A stretch of 64,000 nt of DNA from Roseburia intestinalis L1-82 (GTDB lineage Bacteria; Bacillota; Clostridia; Lachnospirales; Lachnospiraceae), in contig NZ_LR027880.1 of assembly GCF_900537995.1 (NCBI RefSeq), positions 1,496,001 to 1,560,000 of the forward strand, given 5' to 3'. The notes below the pieces were generated by a model, which ran no database searches, was not told the DNA's origin, and was given only the letters and a program-made list of their open reading frames with translations. Below, piece by piece: positions 26,078-35,416 of this stretch. The position numbers and the translations under genes were made by a program. Each line of letters opens with the position of its first letter. Within the stretch, counting starts at the first letter, position 1.

Positions 26078-28729
26078 ATGGCATTTTTGAGCAGGAAGAA
26101 GGAAGAGGATGCTTTGAAATCAGAACAGATACTTTTGGATGCAACACTGATGCAGAATCTGCAGGATCGGTTTTGCGACGCAAATAACCTGTATTTAAGA
26201 TGTCTTGACAAAAATCGCACGGAAGTAACGAAGACATATGGTTCAAAGGAAGAACTTGAGTATCTGGGCAGTGTGATCGACATGGACAGACATATCGGAC
26301 TGTTAGAGAGGCTGTTAAACAGCAGGATCGAAAGTGTGATCGAAGAGGATTGTGGGGCAGACGGGATCCGGATGTGTGGAGTGGCAGTAAAGGTAAGTGG
26401 AGAGGTGTCTGCGATCTGGATCGTGACCGGCGTTATGGAAGATGCCGGCTGCGATGTGCCGGATTATATTATGCGGACAACACCGGAACGCTATTATAAG
26501 TCGATCGAGTTTTTAGAGACGCTGTCAAAGCAGATGTTTGCCGTCAAATTAGAAGAACTTTTGGCGCAGGAGGCATTTTTAAAGAGCCGGGAGTCGGAAA
26601 TACAGATGGAGACGGAATTAAAACGCAATGAGGCGATGACGGCAATCGTCCGTATGCTCGAGTCGGAGGAGGGTTTTGATAAGATTGTTCATGATATCTT
26701 AAAAGAAGCATGTGAGTATCTTGGAATTTCAGCGGCTGTTTTATTCCGGGAAAATATAGACGGCACGACGGTCAACATGATCAGCGAGTATTGTTCTGCG
26801 GGAAGAGAATCACGGATGGAGGCATCACAGAACATTTCAAAAGAAGAACTGCCATTTTTTAATGGAAAACCATATATGATTTCGGCAGATTCAATGATGC
26901 CGGAAGCGTTCCGCAGAATGTTTGAAGTACAGAAGATGAAAGCCGGGTTATTCCTTCCAATCGACGTCAGCGGGAAAACGGGAATGTACGTCTGCTTTTG
27001 CGAGGATGAAAAAGAGCGCATCTGGGACGGCGGAGAAATCAAGTTTGTCAATGATGTCCGAAGAATCATACAGACGATTCTGGTAAAACGCATTGCAAAA
27101 AATTCACTTGCCAGTTCGTATGCATCGTTAGAAGCAATCCTTGAAAATGTGGGATGTGGGATCTATGTGATGGATACACAGGAAAATACGATCCTGTATA
27201 CAAACCAGCACTTTCGTAAAGCATTTGGGGAAGATGTGCGAAGTGCAGGTATTGAGGAATGTTTAAGACAGGGAGCGCAATCGGAGGACAGCCTGTATTT
27301 CAGGGAGGTTTATTCGAAAGAAGAAAACCGCTGGTTTGATCTGCACAGTACAAGGATTAACTGGGTGGATGGAAGAAAGGTCCTTTTGTGTACCATTTAT
27401 GATGTGACAGACAAAAAGCTGTATCAGCAGAAGATTGAGCGTCAGGCAAACAATGATTTCCTGACCGGATTGTATAACCGGATGCGCTGTGAACAGGATT
27501 TAGAGCGTTATATCCGTCAGACGAAGGAGTTTGGCGGTGAGGGAGCGCTGCTTTACATCGATCTGGATGATTTTAAACATATCAATGACGGACTCGGTCA
27601 TCAGTATGGAGATGTGCTGCTTAAGAATATTTCCGGCAGTCTGCAGAGAATTCCCGGTGTGGAGAATAACTGTTACCGTATGGGTGGTGATGAGTTCATT
27701 ATCATATTGGCGCATCATCATATGGCGATGCTCCAGCAGATCTTAGATGAGATCAAGGCGCTGTTCACGAAACCGTGGATGCTAAAAGGGACGGATTATT
27801 ACTGTACGATGAGTATGGGAGTCGTTCGCTTCCCGGCAGACGGGGATACGGTGGAAGAATTGATCAAGAAAGCCGATATTGCACTTTATTCTGCAAAATG
27901 TGCAGGAAAGAACCGTATCGAGTTTTATGATGACAACGTGGAGTCCACCTCTTACAAACGGCTTGACCTTGAAAAAAACATGCGCAATGCCACACGAAAT
28001 GCTTTCAGTGAATTTGAGGTATATTTCCAGCCGATTGTAAATATTACAAAAGAGGGAAATCCATGTGCCGGTGCGGAGGCACTGATCCGCTGGAATTCCG
28101 GCGAACTCGGTCTGATCCCGCCGGCAGATTTCATTCCGCTTGCAGAGTATTTAGGCCTGATCAATCCGATCGGAGAATTCGTCCTGCGGGAGGCATGTAT
28201 CCACTGCAAATACTGGAATGATATGGGACACCCGGAGTATAAGGTGAATGTCAATCTGTCTGTCGTACAGCTTTTACAGAACGATATTGTGGAGCGGATT
28301 GCGCATGTGATCGAGGAGACGAGGATCACCCCACAGAATCTGACTCTGGAAGTGACGGAAAGTCTTGCAGTCAACGATATGAGCCGCATGAAACGGATCC
28401 TTGCGGATATCAGGCATCTTGGTGTGCGTGTTGCTCTCGATGATTTCGGTACGGGATATTCATCTTTAAACCATATCAGGGAGATGCCGATCGATGTCAT
28501 AAAAATCGACCGCTGCTTTATCATTGATATCGGAAAAGATGATTTCTCCAATGCATTTGTAAAAATGGTCGGAGAACTTGCAACAGCGATCCATGTGAAT
28601 GTCTGCGTGGAAGGTGTGGAAACAAAAGAACAGTTAGATGCACTGGTGGGGTCAAAGGTTCAGCTGATCCAGGGGTTTTATTTTGGAAAGCCGATGAAGG
28701 CGGAGATGTTTGAAAGACAGTACCTGTAA
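26078..28729 (+). CDS. GAF-PAS-GGDEF-EAL cyclic-di-GMP protein
   Basis: Bifunctional-type signalling protein of 883 residues without membrane helices. After an N-terminal region of unknown fold come a GAF-like domain (about 190-330), a PAS-like domain (about 345-455), a GGDEF domain (455-620) and an EAL domain (630-880). The GGDEF motif at 536-540 is intact. The EAL signature (EALIRW near 667) and its catalytic set are complete: NVNLSVVQL, LEVTES, DDFGTGYSSL, DVIKIDR, EGVET, QGFYFG. Both cyclase and phosphodiesterase activity are therefore possible. It may tune the motility/attachment switch; fliB is nearby, but no direct link is shown. Six bases after the methyltransferase gene. Confidence 0.94.
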   Translation: MAFLSRKKEEDALKSEQILLDATLMQNLQDRFCDANNLYLRCLDKNRTEVTKTYGSKEELEYLGSVIDMDRHIGLLERLLNSRIESVIEEDCGADGIRMCGVAVKVSGEVSAIWIVTGVMEDAGCDVPDYIMRTTPERYYKSIEFLETLSKQMFAVKLEELLAQEAFLKSRESEIQMETELKRNEAMTAIVRMLESEEGFDKIVHDILKEACEYLGISAAVLFRENIDGTTVNMISEYCSAGRESRMEASQNISKEELPFFNGKPYMISADSMMPEAFRRMFEVQKMKAGLFLPIDVSGKTGMYVCFCEDEKERIWDGGEIKFVNDVRRIIQTILVKRIAKNSLASSYASLEAILENVGCGIYVMDTQENTILYTNQHFRKAFGEDVRSAGIEECLRQGAQSEDSLYFREVYSKEENRWFDLHSTRINWVDGRKVLLCTIYDVTDKKLYQQKIERQANNDFLTGLYNRMRCEQDLERYIRQTKEFGGEGALLYIDLDDFKHINDGLGHQYGDVLLKNISGSLQRIPGVENNCYRMGGDEFIIILAHHHMAMLQQILDEIKALFTKPWMLKGTDYYCTMSMGVVRFPADGDTVEELIKKADIALYSAKCAGKNRIEFYDDNVESTSYKRLDLEKNMRNATRNAFSEFEVYFQPIVNITKEGNPCAGAEALIRWNSGELGLIPPADFIPLAEYLGLINPIGEFVLREACIHCKYWNDMGHPEYKVNVNLSVVQLLQNDIVERIAHVIEETRITPQNLTLEVTESLAVNDMSRMKRILADIRHLGVRVALDDFGTGYSSLNHIREMPIDVIKIDRCFIIDIGKDDFSNAFVKMVGELATAIHVNVCVEGVETKEQLDALVGSKVQLIQGFYFGKPMKAEMFERQYL

Positions 28730-28744
28730 GGGTACTGTCTTTTA
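28714..28744 (+). terminator. Terminator overlapping the stop of the GGDEF-EAL gene
   Basis: AGACAGTACC and GGTACTGTCT arms followed by TTTT; the stop codon TAA lies in the loop. Confidence 0.85.
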
Positions 28745-28814
28745 ATGTTAAAACAATTAAAACAGTTCCAAAAATTAAAAAAATAAATAAAATTAAAAAA
28801 ATATCAAAAAACTG

Positions 28815-28843
28815 TTGACATATTTATTTTTATCTGTTATTAT
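28815..28843 (+). promoter_or_regulatory. Promoter of the tRNA-Leu pair
   Basis: TTGACA (28815-28820), 17 bases, TATTAT (28838-28843), about 30 bases before the first tRNA. The AT-rich DNA before it (28745-28814) carries no gene. Confidence 0.8.
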
Positions 28844-28874
28844 GAATGAGTCGTCGCGAGAGAGTGATTGATAC

Positions 28875-28959
28875 GCGGAAGTGTCGGAATTGGCAGACGA
28901 GCAAGACTAAGGATCTTGTGTTCATTGCGAACGTGTGGGTTCAAGTCCCATCTTCCGCA
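28875..28959 (+). tRNA. tRNA-Leu (anticodon AAG)
   Basis: Class II tRNA with acceptor arms GCGGAAG/CTTCCGC, discriminator A, D-loop AATTGGCAGA, and a long variable arm. The anticodon stem is CAAGA/TCTTG with loop CTAAGGA, so the anticodon is AAG (decodes CUU and, after deamination of A34, other CUN). T-arm TGGGTTCAAGTCCCA. CCA is not encoded. Confidence 0.93.
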
Positions 28960-28986
28960 TCAAAAGATTTCTTTGAATGACGGTTC

Positions 28987-29070
28987 GCAGGAGTGGCGGA
29001 ATTGGCAGACGCGCAGGCTTCAGGTGCCTGTGGTAGCAATATCGTGTGGGTTCAAGTCCCATCTCCTGCA
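28987..29070 (+). tRNA. tRNA-Leu (anticodon CAG)
   Basis: Class II tRNA with acceptor arms GCAGGAG/CTCCTGC, discriminator A, anticodon stem CAGGC/GCCTG and loop TTCAGGT, giving anticodon CAG (CUG). T-arm TGGGTTCAAGTCCCA, long variable arm. CCA is not encoded. Co-transcribed with the preceding tRNA-Leu gene, 27 bases away. Confidence 0.95.
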
Positions 29071-29091
29071 TTTTATATGTTGAGATGAGAG

Positions 29092-29118
29092 AAGCACTGA
29101 AGATTCGGTGCTTTTTTT
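29092..29118 (+). terminator. Terminator of the tRNA operon
   Basis: AAGCACTGAA and TTCGGTGCTT arms (one G-U pair) with two-base loop and a seven-T tail. Confidence 0.85.
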
Positions 29119-29127
29119 GCTTTATAG

Positions 29128-29172
29128 GATTCGGGTGCCAAAAATTGAAAGCCACCTTTTGGCACCCGAATC
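29128..29172 (+). repeat. 16-bp perfect inverted repeat after the tRNA operon
   Basis: GATTCGGGTGCCAAAA (29128-29143) and its exact reverse complement (29157-29172) around a 13-base loop. No T-tract follows, so it is not a standard terminator; it could be a back-up stem-loop or a leader structure of the downstream gene. Confidence 0.6.
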
Positions 29173-29324
29173 TTTAGTAGGAAATTTCTCATCTGAGAAA
29201 ATTAAAATCCGTGAAAATAGTATCCAAGCGCGGCAGAAAAAATGCTGCGCTGTTTGCATTTATGAGGAAATCATTTATAATAGATAGCAATGCGGTGCAG
29301 AATGCAAAAACAAAGGATAAAAAA

Positions 29325-30305
29325 ATGATTACGTTAAATGATTATCTTTATTCCGGAGATACGGTATTCCGGATTTTAAAAAAATATTCAGAAGATCTAA
29401 AACGTGCGGCAGAGGAAAATCAGAGTGAAGTGGATTTGTTACATTATTATTTTCTGCTGCAGATCATGGAGTTGTTAGAGCATAATGATTTCCTGACAGC
29501 ACAATCACAGAAAATCCGGGAGTTTTATCAGTATATGGCAAAACAGTATCCGTATCTTTCTTTTACATTTAAAGGGCGGATCAAATCGCTGATCCGTGCG
29601 GAGGCAAAATTTAACGGCTATATTGTGGCGTATGTGTATGATTATTATCTGAAAAATCACGCATATCCGCCCGTGGACGAATTAAAAGAGCGGCTGACCC
29701 GTTTCAGGGATCTGATCGCTTACCGCATTGTGATATCCATGCCCAAATGTCATGTGAGAGATGAAAGGGAAAGAGAACAGGAAGAAATCAGGCATTTATA
29801 TGAAATTGCAAACAAACTGAAGGTGTTTTTGGAGGAGCGGGGGTTTACAGTGGAACCGGCAGGAGGCGTAAAACTGAGTGATTCCCCGTTACTGAATGAA
29901 GATGTGCGGCCATATTACAGAGATTATATCGTGAACGAAGAATCCGATGGATACCGGTCACTGCATATTACCTTTTTTGATAACAGTGCACATTGTTATG
30001 TGGAGATGCAGCTTCGGACAAAAACGATGGATGATATCGCGGAGATCGGGCCTGCGAACCATCTGGGATATGAGAAAAAGCAGGAGCGTGAGCGTGCAAG
30101 ACGTGATGTTATTCCGGTGGGAGAATGCATTTATTTTGATGAGGCATATGAAAGAGGAATGAAACTGCAGCAGCTTGAACTGTCAAAGCTGGATGTGAAT
30201 ATGTTCGCAGCGATTGACAACAGTCTGATCAATGATGGCTGTGGGCTTTATCGTGGCAGACTGATCCTGCCGTACGAGCACTTATCACGTTTTCAGAATG
30301 ATTAA
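29325..30305 (+). CDS. RelA/SpoT synthetase-domain protein without HD domain
   Basis: Likely (p)ppGpp-synthetase-related protein of 326 residues. A helical N-terminus is followed by a RelA_SpoT domain: GRIKSLIRAEAKF (about residue 85), RFRDLIAYRIV, SDGYRSLHITFF (about 208) and VEMQLRTKTMDDIAEIG ending NHLGYEK. These are closer to the long-Rel synthetase motifs (RTKxMHxxAExGxAAH) than to small alarmone synthetases. No HD hydrolase, TGS or ACT domains are present. I take the ATG at 29325 (AAGGATAAAAAA before it); the longer ORF from 29211 overlaps unstructured AT-rich DNA. Catalytic activity is not certain. Confidence 0.82.
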   Translation: MITLNDYLYSGDTVFRILKKYSEDLKRAAEENQSEVDLLHYYFLLQIMELLEHNDFLTAQSQKIREFYQYMAKQYPYLSFTFKGRIKSLIRAEAKFNGYIVAYVYDYYLKNHAYPPVDELKERLTRFRDLIAYRIVISMPKCHVRDEREREQEEIRHLYEIANKLKVFLEERGFTVEPAGGVKLSDSPLLNEDVRPYYRDYIVNEESDGYRSLHITFFDNSAHCYVEMQLRTKTMDDIAEIGPANHLGYEKKQERERARRDVIPVGECIYFDEAYERGMKLQQLELSKLDVNMFAAIDNSLINDGCGLYRGRLILPYEHLSRFQND

Positions 30306-30422
30306 TGAAAAAATAACAAAAATTTGTCAGTAATTTGTAATAAAAAAAGGAAATCGGAAAAGAACGCGGAATATATATATTGTAATTACTGTGTGGCAGG
30401 TTATCCAAAGAGGAGGAACAAC

Positions 30423-31436
30423 ATGTCGATACGGGAAGATATTGAACGAATGGAATGTGAGACTTTAAGTCCGTATGCTACGCTCAGTATACATTCAAGA
30501 GGACGTGATGATCCGGAGGAGCAGTGTGATATAAGACCTGTATTCCAGCGTGACAGAGACCGGATTTTACACTGTAAGGCATTTCGCCGGTTGAAAAATA
30601 AAACACAGGTGTTTCTGACACCCAAAGGGGATCATTACAGAACCAGGCTTTCCCATACATTAGAGGTGTCACAGAATGCGCGCACGATCGCAAAGGCACT
30701 GCGGCTCAATGAAGATCTTGTTGAGGCGATCGCCTTAGGGCACGATCTGGGGCATACACCGTTTGGGCATGCGGGAGAGTTTGTGTTAAACGGACTTTGT
30801 GATGAGAGCTTCCATCACAATGAACAGAGCGTGAGAATTGTGGAGAAGTTAGAAAAAGACGGTAAGGGACTGAACCTGACCTGGGAGGTAAGAGACGGTA
30901 TCTTAAACCACCAGACAAGGCTGATGCCGCATACCTTAGAGGGAAAGATCGTCCGCCTGTCGGATAAGATCGCCTATATCAACCACGATATTGACGATGC
31001 GATCAGGGCACAGATACTGACAGAGGAAAACATCCCATTAGAGCTTCGAAAAACACTGGGATTTTCGACAAGACAGCGTTTAAACACCCTGATACATAAC
31101 ATCATCAGCAACAGCGTTGGAAAAGATGATATCATCATGTCAGAGGAAGTGGAACAGGCGATGATCGAACTGCGCAAATTCATGTTCGATCATGTCTACA
31201 AAAATCCTGTGGCAAAAGGGGAAGAGACAAAGGCAAAAGCAATGATCGAGCAGTTGTTCTTCTATTATATGGAACATATCGAGCTTCTCCCTGAGAAATA
31301 TCTGCGCATGCGTGATGCCGGTGAAACAGACCAGCGTATCATCTGCGATTACATTTCAGGCATGACAGATCAGTACGCGATCACGAAATTCAGTGAATAT
31401 TTTATGCCGCAGGCATGGCAGGTAGATGGTTATTAG
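30423..31436 (+). CDS. dgt: dGTP triphosphohydrolase-like HD protein
   Basis: Predicted deoxynucleoside triphosphate triphosphohydrolase, 337 residues. N-terminal FQRDRDRILHCKAFRRLKNK with TQVFLTPKGDHYRTRLSHTL is the family hallmark. HD metal ligands are seen in RLSHTLEVS, ALGHDLGHTPFGH and the later YINHDIDDA. The ATG at 30423 follows AAGAGGAGGAACAAC. It precedes dnaG and rpoD, as in many Firmicutes, so it links nucleotide pools with replication. The end of the gene is partly duplicated in the following gap. Confidence 0.93.
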   Translation: MSIREDIERMECETLSPYATLSIHSRGRDDPEEQCDIRPVFQRDRDRILHCKAFRRLKNKTQVFLTPKGDHYRTRLSHTLEVSQNARTIAKALRLNEDLVEAIALGHDLGHTPFGHAGEFVLNGLCDESFHHNEQSVRIVEKLEKDGKGLNLTWEVRDGILNHQTRLMPHTLEGKIVRLSDKIAYINHDIDDAIRAQILTEENIPLELRKTLGFSTRQRLNTLIHNIISNSVGKDDIIMSEEVEQAMIELRKFMFDHVYKNPVAKGEETKAKAMIEQLFFYYMEHIELLPEKYLRMRDAGETDQRIICDYISGMTDQYAITKFSEYFMPQAWQVDGY

Positions 31437-31488
31437 AAAGTAAAAAGTCTGCGGCATGCCGCATGGCATGGCAAGTAGATGGTTATTA
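31404..31488 (+). repeat. Direct duplication of the dgt 3' end
   Basis: The last 24 bases of dgt including the stop (31412-31435) recur with one substitution at 31465-31488, offset 53 bases. The flanking ATGCCGCA also recurs. The second copy lies in the gap before dnaG and is not translated as part of dgt. Confidence 0.75.
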
Positions 31489-31506
31489 ATACGAAAGGAG
31501 AAAAAG

Positions 31507-33339
31507 ATGCCGTATTATTCTGATGACATCATAGAAGAAGTGCGTTCCAGGAATGACATTGTTGATGTGATTTCCCAATATGTGCGTCTTTCAAAAAAGG
31601 GCAGTACCTATTTTGGACTCTGCCCGTTCCATAATGAAAAAACAGGCTCCTTTTCCGTGTCGCCGAACAAGCAGATGTATTACTGCTTCGGATGCGGCGC
31701 GGGTGGAAATGTATTTACGTTTCTGATGGAGTATGAAAACTTTACATTCGGCGAGGCGATGGAAGCGTTAGCCGACCGTGCCGGTGTGGAATTGCCGAAA
31801 CAGGAATACACCAGCGCACAGAGGCAGGAAGCAGACAAACGAGCAAGACTGCTTGAAATTAATAAAGAAGCAGCAAAGTATTTTTACATGCTGCTGCGTG
31901 GGGAGAGAGGTGCGCGTGCGCTTTCCTATTTCCGAAAACGGGAACTGTCAGATGAGACCATGCAGAAATTCGGTCTCGGCTATTCCGATCAGTACAGCGA
32001 TGATCTTTACCGGTATCTTCGGAAAAAAGGATATGAGGATGACATCTTAAAAGAATCCGGTTTGGTCAGCATCGATGAGAGGCGCGGCGGGTACGATAAA
32101 TTCTGGAACCGGGCGATGTTCCCGATCATGGATGTCCACAACAAAGTCATCGGTTTTGGAGGACGTGTCATGGGGGATGGCGAGCCGAAATATCTGAACT
32201 CACCGGAGACAAAGATCTTTGATAAGAGCCGGAATCTCTATGGATTAAATTTTGCAAGGAGCACCAAGAAACCACAGCTTCTTCTGTGTGAGGGTTATAT
32301 GGATGTGATCGCCCTGCATCAGGCAGGGTTTGACAACGCGGTTGCATCTTTAGGAACGGCGCTCACAAGTGGACATGCCAACCTGTTAAAGCGGTACACA
32401 AAGAATGTTTATCTGACCTATGACAGTGATGGTGCAGGTGTGAAGGCGGCACTTCGTGCAATTCCGATTTTAAAAGAAGTAGGAATCACCACGAAGGTCA
32501 TCAATATGAAGCCTTATAAGGATCCGGATGAGTTTATCAAGGCGCTCGGTGCAGAGGAATACCAGAAACGGATCGATACGGCGGAAAACAGTTTTATGTT
32601 TGAGATCCGTATCTTAGAGCAGCAGTATGATATGCATGATCCCGAGAGCAAGACAAAGTTTTACAATGCAGTTGCAGAAAAACTCTGCACGTTCGGAGAA
32701 AAATTAGAGCGTGATAATTATATTGCTGCGGTAGCAGATAAGTATATGATCGGTATCGAAGATCTGCGCAGGCTGGTCAACCAGTATGGTGCAAAGATCG
32801 GCATGGCGGCAGGCGGAGCACCTCCTGTGCGTGAAAGATCGGAACTCCGGAGAGAACAGGGCAGCGAAAAGAAAAAAGAAAACGGTATGATACAGTCACA
32901 GAAGCTGCTTTTGACCTGGCTGATCGAACATACCGGACTGTTCCCTAAGATTGAGAAATATATTTCGCCGGAAGATTTCACAGAAGAAATTTATCACAAA
33001 GCGGCGGAAATATTATATGAACAGTATCGGAATACCGGTACTGTCAACCCGGCAAAAATTGTCAGTATGTTTCAAAATGAAGAAGAACAGCGCGAGATCG
33101 CAGGTCTTTTTCATGCCACGATCCGCGGCGTAGAGACAGAAGGAGACAAAGAAAATGGTGGGTATTCCAAAGAAACGTTTGAAAAAGCATTAAAAGAAAC
33201 TATTGTCCGGGTAAAACAAAACAGCATTGAGTATCACCTGAAGAACATGGCACCGACCGATATGGCGGCGCTGCAACGGTCAGTGGCGGATAAGAAGGCA
33301 CTTGAAGAATTAGAGAAAGTGCATATTTCCATTGATTAA
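31507..33339 (+). CDS. dnaG: DNA primase
   Basis: Makes RNA primers for replication; 610 residues. N-terminal CHC2 zinc finger (CPFHNEKTGSFSVSP ... YYCFGCGAGG), catalytic RNAP-like core, TOPRIM with LLLCEGYMDVIALHQAG and DSDGAG, then a helicase-interaction C-terminus with low-complexity linker. I place the start at ATG 31507 (AAAGGAGAAAAAG upstream) rather than at 31456, where the ORF opens inside the duplicated dgt tail. Operon with dgt and rpoD. Confidence 0.97.
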   Translation: MPYYSDDIIEEVRSRNDIVDVISQYVRLSKKGSTYFGLCPFHNEKTGSFSVSPNKQMYYCFGCGAGGNVFTFLMEYENFTFGEAMEALADRAGVELPKQEYTSAQRQEADKRARLLEINKEAAKYFYMLLRGERGARALSYFRKRELSDETMQKFGLGYSDQYSDDLYRYLRKKGYEDDILKESGLVSIDERRGGYDKFWNRAMFPIMDVHNKVIGFGGRVMGDGEPKYLNSPETKIFDKSRNLYGLNFARSTKKPQLLLCEGYMDVIALHQAGFDNAVASLGTALTSGHANLLKRYTKNVYLTYDSDGAGVKAALRAIPILKEVGITTKVINMKPYKDPDEFIKALGAEEYQKRIDTAENSFMFEIRILEQQYDMHDPESKTKFYNAVAEKLCTFGEKLERDNYIAAVADKYMIGIEDLRRLVNQYGAKIGMAAGGAPPVRERSELRREQGSEKKKENGMIQSQKLLLTWLIEHTGLFPKIEKYISPEDFTEEIYHKAAEILYEQYRNTGTVNPAKIVSMFQNEEEQREIAGLFHATIRGVETEGDKENGGYSKETFEKALKETIVRVKQNSIEYHLKNMAPTDMAALQRSVADKKALEELEKVHISID

Positions 33340-33376
33340 GGACAAAATAGTAGAAAACCTGAGAGGATGAAACAAA

Positions 33377-34570
33377 ATGGCAACAAAAAAGAAAGAAAAC
33401 AACGAAAATACGAAGGTTTCCGGAAAAAAAGCGGAGGCATCTGCAGTAAATAATGCGGAAGCAGAAGCAGCAAGAGAAAAATTTCAGGAAAAATTAAAAG
33501 AGCTGTTAAGTCTCGCAAAAAAGAAAAAAAATATGTTAGAGTATCAGGAAATCAGTGATTTCTTTGCAGATATGCAGCTTGACTCTGATAAATTTGAGAA
33601 AATTCTTGATTTCCTTGAGGCAAATAATATCGATGTTTTAAGAATCACAGATGATGATGCGGATGATGACATTCTGCTTGAAGTGGATGATGATGACGAG
33701 ATCGAGGTGGAGAAGATCGACCTTTCTGTTCCGGACGGTGTATCCATTGAAGATCCGGTGCGTATGTACTTAAAGGAGATCGGTAAAGTGCCGCTGCTTT
33801 CTGCAGAGGAGGAGATCGAGCTTGCGAAGCGTATGGAACTTGGTGATCAGGAGGCAAAAAAACGTCTTGCAGAGGCAAACTTACGTCTGGTAGTCAGCAT
33901 TGCAAAACGTTATGTGGGACGTGGTATGTTATTCCTTGACCTGATCCAGGAGGGAAATCTTGGTCTGATCAAGGCAGTTGAGAAGTTTGATTACCGCAAG
34001 GGATATAAATTCTCAACTTATGCGACATGGTGGATCCGTCAGGCAATCACAAGAGCGATTGCTGATCAGGCGCGTACGATCCGTATCCCGGTACACATGG
34101 TTGAGACAATCAACAAACTGATCCGTGTGAGCAGACAGTTACTGCAGGAGTTAGGACGTGAACCGACCCCGGAGGAGATCGCAGCAGAGATGAACATGCC
34201 GGTGGAACGTGTGCGTGAGATTTTAAAGATTTCACAGGAACCGGTTTCCTTAGAGACACCGATTGGTGAGGAGGAGGACAGCCATCTTGGAGATTTTATC
34301 CAGGATGATAATGTACCTGTTCCGGCAGATGCCGCTGCATTTACGTTATTAAAAGAACAGTTAGAAGAGGTTCTTGGCACACTGACAGAGCGTGAGCAGA
34401 AGGTACTTACACTTCGTTTTGGCCTTGAAGATGGACGCGCAAGAACACTCGAAGAAGTTGGAAGAGAATTTAATGTCACCCGTGAACGTATTCGTCAGAT
34501 TGAGGCGAAGGCACTGCGTAAGCTGCGTCATCCAAGCAGAAGCCGCAAGTTAAAGGATTATCTGGAGTAA
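33377..34570 (+). CDS. rpoD: Primary RNA polymerase sigma factor
   Basis: Housekeeping sigma factor (SigA/RpoD), 397 residues. A Lys/Glu-rich N-terminus and an acidic region 1.1-like stretch (about 85-115) are followed by region 1.2 ([15 protein letters not shown]), regions 2.1-2.4 with the classic [20 protein letters not shown], region 3 and region 4 ([36 protein letters not shown]). ATG after AGAGGATGAAACAAA. Downstream of dnaG as in the classical macromolecular synthesis operon. Confidence 0.98.
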   Translation: MATKKKENNENTKVSGKKAEASAVNNAEAEAAREKFQEKLKELLSLAKKKKNMLEYQEISDFFADMQLDSDKFEKILDFLEANNIDVLRITDDDADDDILLEVDDDDEIEVEKIDLSVPDGVSIEDPVRMYLKEIGKVPLLSAEEEIELAKRMELGDQEAKKRLAEANLRLVVSIAKRYVGRGMLFLDLIQEGNLGLIKAVEKFDYRKGYKFSTYATWWIRQAITRAIADQARTIRIPVHMVETINKLIRVSRQLLQELGREPTPEEIAAEMNMPVERVREILKISQEPVSLETPIGEEEDSHLGDFIQDDNVPVPADAAAFTLLKEQLEEVLGTLTEREQKVLTLRFGLEDGRARTLEEVGREFNVTRERIRQIEAKALRKLRHPSRSRKLKDYLE

Positions 34571-34571
34571 G

Positions 34572-35330
34572 ATGGTAAAGATATCAGACAGATTAAAAAC
34601 GGCGGCTTCGTTGATTCGGGAAGGTGCGGTGCTTGCAGACGTGGGGACAGATCATGGTTATGTTCCAATCTACCTGTTAGAGCAAAAGAAGATCAAGAGC
34701 GCGATCGCAATGGATATCAATAAGGGACCACTGGAACGCGCAAGGGAACATATTCATTTATATGGTATGGATGCATACATACAGACCAGGCTTTCGGATG
34801 GAGTCGCAGCACTGGAAAAGGGCGAGGCGGACTCCATACTGATTGCCGGTATGGGTGGCGGGCTTGTGATGCATATCTTAGAAGAAGGAAAAGATATCTG
34901 TCAGGCGGCGGGAGAACTGATCCTGCAGCCCCAATCGGAACTGTGCAGTGTCAGGGAGTATCTTGCCGAAAATGGATATGTGACGGAAGCAGAGCGCATG
35001 GTATTTGAGGATGGCAAATATTATCCGATGATGCGTGTACACTATCAGGCAGAGAAAAACGAAGATGCAGATAAAACAATAAAAGATATGGAAAACAGTA
35101 AAGAGCAGAAAAAAAGCAGATATAAGGTCGAATGTTTATACGGCAGATATCTGCTTATGGAAAAAAATCCGGTACTGCATCAATATCTGGTGAAAGAACG
35201 CCAGGTGTTTGAAAACATTCTGGACAATCTTTTTAAACAGCCTGAATCAGAAAAAATAGCCGTGCGCATGGAAGAGGTAAAAGAAGCGCTTGGTTATAAT
35301 GAAGCTGCGCTTGCATATTATAGAACGTGA
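34572..35330 (+). CDS. trmK: tRNA (adenine(22)-N1)-methyltransferase
   Basis: Methylates A22 of tRNA using SAM; 252 residues. It begins with the TrmK pattern (SLIREGAVLADVGTDHGYVP), motif IV-like IAGMGGGLVMHILEEG and LILQPQSELCSVREYL. The C-terminal part is a helical coiled-coil-like extension (KKSRYKVECLYGRYLL). It starts one base after the rpoD stop, consistent with the usual rpoD-trmK linkage. GGAG inside the rpoD end acts as ribosome site. Confidence 0.93.
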   Translation: MVKISDRLKTAASLIREGAVLADVGTDHGYVPIYLLEQKKIKSAIAMDINKGPLERAREHIHLYGMDAYIQTRLSDGVAALEKGEADSILIAGMGGGLVMHILEEGKDICQAAGELILQPQSELCSVREYLAENGYVTEAERMVFEDGKYYPMMRVHYQAEKNEDADKTIKDMENSKEQKKSRYKVECLYGRYLLMEKNPVLHQYLVKERQVFENILDNLFKQPESEKIAVRMEEVKEALGYNEAALAYYRT

Positions 35331-35416
35331 GCTGTCATTGATGGAAACGAGGCTGCGTAGAAAAGCCGGTTTCTGTCAGAAGGGGCGGACAGGAAAAATG
35401 ACAGCAGGCGAAGAGA

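Noticed and set aside
27952..28551. 199-codon minus-strand ORF
   Set aside because: Antisense shadow of the intact EAL domain; no ribosome site and Ser/Arg-rich composition.
29211..29324. N-terminal extension of the RelA/SpoT-domain ORF
   Set aside because: The 38 extra codons have no ribosome site and overlap the tail of the tRNA-downstream region; the ATG at 29325 is better supported.
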